DNA of 64,000 nucleotides from the NCBI RefSeq assembly GCF_016097555.1, contig NC_054704.1, forward strand, positions 29,156,018 through 29,220,017, read 5' to 3'. Below, piece after piece: positions 49,201 to 59,900 of the stretch. Numbering within the stretch: the stretch's first letter is position 1; every line of letters starts with the position of its first letter. The notes below the pieces were generated by a model. The model worked only from the letters and a program-made list of their open reading frames with translations, made no database searches and was not told the origin of the DNA. A program made the translations under genes and the position numbers. Source of the DNA: Gigantopelta aegis (lineage: Eukaryota; Mollusca; Gastropoda; Neomphalida; Peltospiridae).

Positions 49201-50083
49201 ACACATTCTGAAATATCACAAACAAAATACATTAATACAAGATCTTTCACACTGTGACCGAGGCTAAAACACCAGTAGCTCAACACACGTTCTGATATAT
49301 CACAAACAAAATACACAAATACAATACAAGATCTTTTATACTGTGACCGGGGCTAAAACACCAGTAGCTCAACACGTTCCGAAATATCACAAACAAAATA
49401 CACTAATACAAGATCTTTCATACTGTGACCAGGACTACCTTTTTTGTCTGAATCACCAGATGTGGCCCAAGAATCAATCTTCTTTTTCTTGGCAATTTCC
49501 TCCTTAAAATGAATATGAACCTGAAATAATAATCCAGAATATGCTATACACTGCTCAAAGAATAGTGACCTCACAACAATATTAACAGTTACAGTACCAC
49601 TTGATGTTGCTACCATTGTGGGACCTGCACAATTTTTTATTCAGAGTCCTCAACAACTCAAAGCCAGACATTATTTTTTATGGGGAGCTATCACTCTCGC
49701 TCCTCATTGATGGCTCCTTTGAGACTAATAGAGGTATTTCACATTCCTATTGCGCATGCGCGCGAAGAGTAACGTCCCTTGACAAAATAGACTGAAACTA
49801 GTCTATTTACAAATTGGGGGGCGTGACAGACAGGTTGTTATGGGCGACTTGAGTAGCTTCGTAGGAGACTTTTAAACTTTGGCAACTAACATGTACATAT
49901 TTCGAATTAGATGGTATAATGGCCGTAGAAAACGGTCCGCTGAAATTTACAGCGGAATGGTTCAAATTAAAAAGCAGTGCAACAACTTGGACAAAGTCTC
50001 TGCGACTTTCATCCGAGGGTTTTGATAACGCCAGATTAAAAGACTATCTCGTAAAAAGTATAAACAAAACATTTGACAGACAT

Positions 50084-50131
<48 letters not shown>

Positions 50132-50809
50132 TCAAACCTGTCTTAAGCGGCCAAACAAGGGAGTAGATAAACGTGGCCGCTTAAGACAGGTGGCCGCTGA
50201 GTACAGGTTGCCACATATATAGTCTTTAAAACATTTGTTGTTGTTTCTTGTTTTACCGTCTGTACTGCTAATTAACGGATGTGTGCTTCATAGTTGACTA
50301 TAAATCAACTTTTGACATGTTGTCTCCTTCAAAAATAATGCAAATAGAATATATTAAATTAACCGTTTTCCACAAGTTTTTCTTTTTCCATTTAATTATT
50401 TAATTCCGACTTCATGCGATGTGTTGTTATAGTAAGTGAATCTACAAATGTCAAGCGTAGCCTGCCCAGAGGCAATTCAGATTGTCAGATTCATACTTCC
50501 TTAATTGATACACAGTGGAGATGTCGGGATTGAATGGGTACTATTATTCCTGAAGGTGTGAAGATCGGTTATTTGCTGCACCTATCGCTGTTGTTAAAAT
50601 ATCCCTTTTATATAAGAGTAAAACTTTACTGTGGCCGCTTAATGCAGGTATTTTAGCGATTTGGGATCAGATTTAGGTGGCTGCTGGCCGCGTTAGACAG
50701 GTGACCGCTTATTACAGGTGCATTTACATTATAAATCGTTTGGGAGGAAAAAAGTGGCCGCTTAAGGCAGGTGACCGCTGAGTACAGGTGGCCGCTAGGA
50801 CAGGTTTGA

Positions 50810-50907
<98 letters not shown>

Positions 50908-53900
50908 AGGTGTTTTATTTCATTTTTCTTAGTGTCTATCTAATTGGGAAAAGTTAAAAAAAAAAAAAAAAAATTATGCTGTTACATGTATATCCATAAA
51001 GTGGGAATTTAAAAAAGGGGGATTGGGGGGGGGGGGGGGGGGGTTGAAGGTAGGTGCCGTTCTGTTTACCCATACACACGTTTTTATACAGTGTCAACAT
51101 GAACGCATTGAGTATTATACAAAATATATTTATTTTCTTTACTGTTAATGTGTTTTCCACCATATCTAAGTATATAAAATACTAGACGGACCTGTGTAGG
51201 AACGTCCTGTACAGAGCCGTCATCACTCTATATATATATTTATGTATCATTATTATTATTATTATTTAAGGAGTGTCTGTTATTTCTTTTACGTTCATCG
51301 GGGTATGAACAAAATAAATCATCCGTAAATTTTGTGAATCGGCGAAGCCGTTCTCACATAAGTTTGTGGATGATTTTTTTGTTCATACCTAGATGAACGT
51401 AAAGTAATAACAGACAATACTTATAATTAAATTTGAAACATACTGAGTAATAATAACATTAAAAGTTCATATATATATATATATATATATATTCTGTTGA
51501 GTATTGTCCGAAATATACATATATTTTCTGTATATACAAAATAGATATTTATTTTATTTTATTTACTGTTGACTACCATATCTAAGTAGAGAATACTAAA
51601 CCGCCCTGTATAGGAACGTTCTGTACAGAGCTGTTCTGACTACATATATTTTTTATATATTTACACACGCACACGTTATATATTTTATTGAGTATAATCC
51701 GAAATATACATATATTTTCTTTATATACAAAATATATATTTATTTTCTTTACTGTTAATGTGTTTTCCACCATATCTAAGTATACTAGACCGCCCTGTGT
51801 AGGAACGTCCTGTACAGAACTGGTAAGGTTTTGGTCCCTTATGCGTTCACTGGCTTCCCTCCTACAAAATGTGCCGAACAAACCCTCGTACTTAGAGTAA
51901 CATTAAAATCGTTTTCTACGTGAAACGATTACCCACAATCGTTTCCGATATCCATTGGCTGGATATCGATGGAAGGATAACGAATTTCCCGGACATATGC
52001 GGTTGGAACAGTTAATAATTTAACAATGGTCGTGGCCTCCCATTGCTTTTGCCCCCCAATTTGCAGATAGGTCTATTTTGGCGAGATCTCGCGGTTTGCG
52101 TCCTCGGGTAACTCCACAACGGGCACATGCGCAGTGGAATGTTAAAGAAGTCTATTCAAGGAGAATAATTTTAGCTCCCTTAGCATGGTGTCAGTATGGT
52201 AATATCTTAAATGGCTCCCCATGCTCTAAGTTAGGGGAACAATTAATCATGCCCATCAAAAAAAAATTCACAGTAAAGTCTACAAAGAGTGCAAAATAAT
52301 TCCCAACAAATACGTTTAGCATATGCTACATTAACACGTGATTTTCCAATTTCAAATGTGACTAAAAATCTGAATCATCATTTCCTACTGAACAATATAA
52401 CAACTAACAATTTTTTTTCTTTTGACACAATAAGGATACCAAAGTTGACTAAGACCTAAACACAAAATACTGTGAATATATTCTAAAACTACAAACCTTA
52501 TAAAATTTAGCGATTCTTTCTTGATGCTCTGGGAGGGACGCACCAATAGATGGTTCTTGGCTAAACACGATCTACAAACCAAAACAACTAGATTAGTGTC
52601 AAGATTATGCAATAAACGATAAACTGTAGAAAACCTAAATAATGACATCCGGAAAGTACCGTATTTCCCCGTGTATTATGCGCATTTCCCCCCCAGAAAA
52701 TACAGGTTAAAAATGGGGGTGCGCACTATACATAGCAATAGAAAAAATATCTTTTAAAAATGTCCAGCGATCACCCATGAAAAATCGCCGATCGGTAGTT
52801 TACGGTACTTTACAGGTTATTGACAGTGTTCATTACAATGAAACGCCAAAACCCTCTTAAAAATCGCTTTTCACTTGTGATGGTTGTAATAAATGCAAAA
52901 TAAATCTACAAAAGTATCCATACCTCGCCAAAAAGTGCACTAAAATGACAAAACTGGACCGTAAATATTTTTAATTTCCATGAGATTTAATTCGACCATT
53001 TCCGGCCAACCGGAAATATACCACACTATTATAAATTTAGAAATCTCGCGCATTCACGTTAGCCACGAGAACGAAATGTATTATGCTATATTTTTGTTTT
53101 CATATATTTATTAGTCATTTACAGTGTATGGGGTATATAACTTTGTTTTGATTTATGCACGTGTGAGTCTGTGACATGTAAGTACACAAGTACTAGCCTT
53201 TGTTTAATGTGACATGTAGGTCTATGTACTCAAATACCTAACTTAAGTTTTGTTTCTTGGTTTCTTGAATATACCGCTTCTTTCGCTTTTCGTTAATTTT
53301 GGTGACGGGGGAAAAGCGGTACATCTTGCATTCACTGTCGATTTTGTGGTTTAAAAAAACGGTGCCCATTATATTGTGGTTCATGTTTTTTTTCTTGGAA
53401 TAAACGTTCAAAGTGGGGGGTGCGCATTATACACCGGTGCGCATAATACATGGGAAAATACGGTAACAGCAAAGGAGAAAGAAGGAAGTTTCAGTCGTCT
53501 GACTGAAAGAAGAAGCAGAGGACTCGTCGGAAGATTTTAAGCCATCTCATTGGCTGATGGGATGTTTGGGCCAATCTACCAACATAGGGGAAAACATCAT
53601 TAGTAAGGCTATGTTAAAAAGATAAAATATTCTGTATTTTTGGAATCCGATACTCTGTAAAACTGTATTCACCACCTGTTTATATAAAACATAACTATCA
53701 GAAATTTAAATCAAAATCAATCAAACATTGAAGTGTTTAAAAATTTAAGTTAATGTAATTAGATACATTAACTAAAACACTGTTGACAAGTATATTCTGT
53801 TTAAATGTTTTAAATTTTAATGATGAATAAAGTTATTTTAAAAATACTGTGCTGCAATTTATGGTATGTGACTGTCAAATTCAAGTTACATTTGTGTAAT

Positions 53901-56900
53901 TGAAAATAAAAGGTACTAATTATTATTAAATACAAACACATACCCTTAGGATCTCATTGAATTTCCCAAGACCAGCTCCTTTGGTGTGCAAAACACTACC
54001 AGCACCTTTAATACAGAAAATAAAACTTGATTATGATAAAAATAAACTAAAACAGAAAACACTAAAAAAAAAAAAAAATTAGTAGTGATTTTAATCTGCT
54101 GTCAGAAATTTCATTATAAATTTTTTAAATATGCAATCAAAAGTTTTATTATCAGGTTGCAAACATTCAGTCAGCAGATTCATTATCAATTTTCTGACCT
54201 GCAAACAGAAATTTTATTATCAGTTTTCTAATATGCATCTAATATACAGAGAGAAGTATGCTTCATAAAAAATAATGTTAAAGGCAGATTATATTTAGAA
54301 ACGTGCTACTAGCTGGGAAAGCTGAAAGCCGATTCCACTTGTCTCACTGGTCAAGTATTAGTTTTTAATCCTACATCTTACTTACCTTCATTGGTCAGAT
54401 ACGACACAAGTTTCTCCAGCAAATCCAGAAGGTAGTTCTTGCTTTCAAATGTAATACCAACTCTTGACAACAATTCAAATATAAACCTGATAAACAAAAA
54501 ACAATACAGTTAACAATTTAAAAATGTAAAAACAATTACACCTTTAACAACAATGTAGGGTATTTGTTATGACAACTTAGTTTTTTGTTGAAAATATAGA
54601 TATTTTTTAAAATATGTTATCCAGTGAAATTTATTTTTGAGTTTTCAATCTGTAAAGCATTCCTTAATCCAAATTTTTCAAGGATATCTTTAAAGTCACT
54701 GCTCCACAACTGGTGTAACAAAGGCTGGGGTATGTACTATCCTGTCTATGGGATAATGCATATAAAAGATCCCTTGCTGCTAATAAAAAAAGGAGACCAT
54801 GGAGTGCTGACAGGTTTCTTCTCTAATTATCTCTGTGGTCTTTAACCTATGTCTGACACCACATAACCACAGTTAACTCTGTTTTTTTCTTTCTAAATTT
54901 TGTGTCGACTATTCTGTAAACAAAACAAATGTTAGTAACAAATCATAGTTTTGTATAAAGACGACAAAAATAAGACATACATGCCAGGCTTAGTTAATCC
55001 TGGTCCATTTTTAGGAATTTCAACTGTATCCAAGCTGTCTTCTAAATCCTTCAGAACAGCTGCAATGGTAACAAGCAATACATTGAAAATAGAAAACTCA
55101 AATACCATGTCATGTACTAACAATACAGGAAAATAAAATTATTAACTCATTATTACATTTCAGTTTCAGTTTAGCAGCTTAATATAGTCCAGTTTAGAAA
55201 ATGCATGAAAACTATAATATAACATACAGAAATACTGTTCTGAATTTGTCTTTGATGATTATAAATAGGGTTACCGTTGCAGTATTTCACTTATTCAGTT
55301 ATTTGTTAAACAAACTTGAAAAACAATAGCAAACTGAATATCCCATTTATTATCATGTTTTAAACAATATGGCTTTGTGAAATTATGATGAAGAATGGAC
55401 AGTGTATATGTTCAAATCTGATAAGTTTGTAATGTCAAGAACAGCTGCCATGGTATATATCATTACCTAGTGGGATGTATTACTTTGATAACAAACATGT
55501 TATTGAATTCTATTGAGTAGTGATATAAATTATCAACTAAAGTACATCTCTTGAAGTCAGAAAATTGTACAAGAAGTAAATCTTGAAATAATTTCAACAA
55601 GAAGCTACAGTAAAAATCAACTGATATTGAACAGATTCAAATATGATCTAATTTACCAAGTAATACAAGAACACAAAATTCCATACTTTAGACATCATAC
55701 CTTTCAACTTGATGAGATCTTCCAAAGTAAAATCAGGTTCTGAAAAAGAAAACAAGTCAACTCACTCCATACGAGCCAAATATCTTTTCATGAAGTGGGG
55801 TAGAAGGCAATCATTGCTTCTCAGATTTCAAGATGGAAGCAAATGATATTTGAGGAATTATTTTCAAAATTAGACTGGTACTGTAACTTTTTTAACAGCG
55901 ATGTGCAATACTTAAAATAAAAGCATAAGATTTACATTGTCATTGTTGAAAACATATTATGCATTTTGACAAGCATTTGCTGCTCGTTTCATGTGACTAT
56001 CAAGCCTTGCTTTTACTGCACTAAATTATGTGAATAGCATTACTGTCATTCAAACATTATTTTGTGTAAGACTAACAACCTACCAATGGCAGTAGAATCA
56101 CCAAATTCAGTAACTTGGTTTTCTATTTCACTCAAGTCAATGATTTTCTCCATCAGTCGAGTTGTCTCCTCAATAGCAGTTGCCAAGTCAACAGAAGTCA
56201 GGTCAAAAGAAGAACTCTCTTCACAGATTTTTTCCTGTAAAACAGTGATAATGTGATAAGCAGATTTTTAAAAAGTAATGTACATGTCATCCTGAATACT
56301 TTATACCATTCACAGAAATGGAAGTAAAAGATATTACAAAGGTTAACGTCATGAAATCCTAAGGGCAAACCTTTAAAACATGGCCAAAGTTGCAAAAGGT
56401 TATCATTGCACATTTATTTACGTAATAGTTTAACATAGACAAAAAATAATGTATGCAAATGGATAAACAACTGCTTCAGTCATGTGACCCAAACAGGAAG
56501 ATGAGGACTCACTCAATGGAAGCTTTAAAGCCATCCCATTGGGGTTGGCATGTTTGGAACATTCTACTAATATAGGCAGGGAACATTTTGTTTTCAAAAT
56601 CTTGATAAGAGATATTTCTAGTCAACTGAAACCTAATTAGCAACTACTGTTTAACATTTTTTAATTTGTGTAGTGATCTCTGAAACTTGCATTGCAAATT
56701 GTTCCTTGAAAACACAATTAGTTATGGTCAGGCCAAATTGAAAAGAAAATTCCTGCTATTTACAAACGTTACACATGAATAGTGTTTAGATAAATCTGAA
56801 CCAGAGTTCAAACTTGACTGACTCATAAAAGTCACCATGATGTTTTTTCTTCTAAAAAAAAACAAATTCAAACTATCTTGAAATTTATTTATTTTACCAT

Positions 56901-59900
56901 CCTATGTTCGTGCCAATGAGATTGCACTCTCAACTGTAACAAGCACAAGAGTTGAAGAAAGATTTTAAATGGCTGTTTTAAGTACACACCAAATTATGGG
57001 CTTCATCCAAAATGAGAATATTTCCTTGAAGTTCAACACCGTGAGCACGTCGAGACTGAAATATAAGTTAAAATCTCTGTTTTAATTCTTAATGATTAAA
57101 CATACTGCTAAAACAATACATGCCCCTTACCGGGCTCAACAAATTTTTATATTTCCTAAGTTCAATGGTAATAAAATTGAAATAATTGGTGAATTGCCAC
57201 ACAAAAGTCCAACAGTACATGATAAAACTATATGTCAGCTATATGTCACAAAATTTTAGCTACGTATATTGAGGCATTGATAAAAAAAAGTCTGGAATTT
57301 TATTTTGTATCTCTTACATTCAAGGGCCATAAGTCATAAAAATGAGTAAATTGTAATGAAAGTCAAGCTTGATCTGTAACTACATGATAAAGCTACACAC
57401 AAAAATTCAAAAACAATTTTTAAATTACAGACCTCTTACTAGAACCTTTAAACATAGGAGAGAAAACATGTTTAGGATGTTCTCCTTTGTTATAAGAAAA
57501 AAAAAAAAAAAAAAAACATTGGAAGTTAAAACTCGCTAGTATATTTCATAAAAAATATACATGTACCCAAAACAAAATTCAGGAATGAGCATGCAGCAAA
57601 ATTATTTTTCAATTCAAACTGTTAATATTGTTATTTATGCAAATACCTTTGGATCTAAGAGATAGTTGTAAGGCATAAATATAATGTCTGCATCTGTTTT
57701 CAACTCCCGAGCCAGGTAATATGGACAAACTCTGAAAATAGAGTTTATTATATTTTTATTTTGTGAAACACTTAAAGCTGGGTGGTATACCATATATACT
57801 GTCCAGTATCGGTATACTGTCAATACTGAACAAATATCAAAATACAGAAAAAAAAATTGAAAAATTGTTTCCTGCCATTTAGTAAAACACAAACAATATA
57901 TATCTGAAAAATGTAAAATAACTGAACAGAAGAGAGAGATGAGGGCCTTGTGAATGGAATTTAATTTTATTTAGAGGAAATTAGTGGGTGAGCCTGAACT
58001 CGGGCATGCATTTAAAGCCAAATATACCAAAAATACCGCTTGGTATCGGTATTATATCAGTAATGAATACCGCTACCATACCGAGGTAAATCACCTCAAT
58101 AATACCGATAACGAACCTCAGAAAGTCAAACAATGGCAAAAGTTGTAATTAGAATATTTGGCTAGTAATTCCAAATGACCAAAGTCGCACTGACCTAGAC
58201 CTTTATATTAAGCCCAGTAGTAAAGCGCTCGCCTGATGTGTGGTCTGTCTGGGATAGATCCGCAGCAGTGGGCTCATTGGGTTATTTCTTGTTCCATCCA
58301 ATTACCTATTGTTTGACATCCAATAGCCAATGATTAATAAATCAATGTGCTCTAGTGGTTCTGTTAAATAGCTTTTTTAGACATTTATATTTTGTGAGAT
58401 TATAGCACTAAACCTGAAATTTTAACAATTCACAAGAATGAACAAATTCACAAAAGTAAAACATACATCTCACCAATCAATCTTGTGGTTGTAAAATGAA
58501 AAGAAACAATAGAGAGATCAATAAGTTAATAAGGCTTTCAAAGATGGAATAATTTTTTTAATTCTAGAACACCCACCAATCATTAAAAAACCCAATTATG
58601 ATAACTTTGTGAAGATGTCTTAGTGTCTGGTTAAAAAAGAAAAAGAAAAAAGAAAATATATTTTTTAAGTTTTGTACAGCATGTATGGCTAGTGACCGGC
58701 CTCGGTGGCATTGTGGTTAGGCCATCAGTCTACAGGCTGGTAGGTACTGGGTTCAGATCCCAGTTGAGGCATGGGATTTTTAATCCAGATACCGACTCCA
58801 AACCCTGAGTGAGTGCTCCGCAAGGCTCAGTGGGTAGGTGTAAACCACTTGCACTGACCAGTGATCCATAACTGGTTCAACAAAGGCCATGGTTTGTGCT
58901 ATCCTGCCTGTGGGAAGCGCAAATAAAAGATCCCTTGCTGCCCGTCATAAAAGAGTAGCCTATGTGGTGACAGTGGGTTTCCTTTAAAAAAAAAAGTGTC
59001 AGAATGACCATATGTTTGACGTCCAATAGCCGATAATAAGATAAAAAATCAATGTGCTCTAGTGGTGTCGTTAAATAAAACAAACTTTGTATGGCTAGTG
59101 TGCGCAGCATTTCATCACTTACTTGGTCTTCTCTCCATGTTTGACAAGATCCTCTATATCAACCACATTTCCCACTCCACTTCTAGGGTCTCCAGTTCTC
59201 TTCTGATCTGAATCATATTATTATTAAGTTATACTAACCTATCTGCAGTATTTATGACATGAACATCTTTAAAAAGTAACATGGTCCACAATGTTTTTAA
59301 AAAGTCACACATAATAATTTTGAACATTTTGCATATTAGTCAAAAAGTATGTCATGAGACAACAATTTGTATATACAGAAGATTAAAAATTAATAATATA
59401 TAAGATTTTATAATGAAACTACAAAGTTACTTGGTGACTTCCAGTTCAAAAATCAAAGATAATCAACCACGTATTTAACTTTTAACAGAGGTGCTTTTAT
59501 TATGAAAGAAGGATTTACAACCCTTCAAAAGGTATACTAAAATCAATAATAAATAAAATACAATTTGTGAAACTATGCACAGGTCCCCCAAGCTAAGTCT
59601 ATACATCATTGCTTTTAAACACTGCTCTAATCTAGAATAACAGTATTAAATTTTGTACTGAATATTATTATTAGGAGTACTTAATGGTTTCCTCATTCAC
59701 TAACAATATTGCTACTACAATAACCTACCTTCCAAAGTATTATAAAAGAAGCATCTCCGTGTTTGTACTTTAGCTCTGCACATGTGCACCTGAGAAGAAA
59801 AAAAAGACTGTCATTAAAATGAACATTAAAGGTTGATTCCATAATAAAATGGGTCACGTTGAAGTACAAAAAGGTTTTAAAAATTGTTTCTGCAATGCAT

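Larger units (their letters stand above)
49660..52230. mobile_element. Large element with inverted ends, RTEL1 intron 13
   Basis: Left end (49660-49830) with GGGGAGCTATC, GCGCATGCGC, AAAATAGACT and CAAATTGGGGGGC blocks. The same blocks recur in reverse complement at 52045-52230 (GCCCCCCAATTTGC, TAGGTCTATTTTGGC, GCACATGCGCAGTGG, TTTTAGCTCCC). The inside is made of MITEs, TA repeats and diverged tandem segments. Confidence 0.5.
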
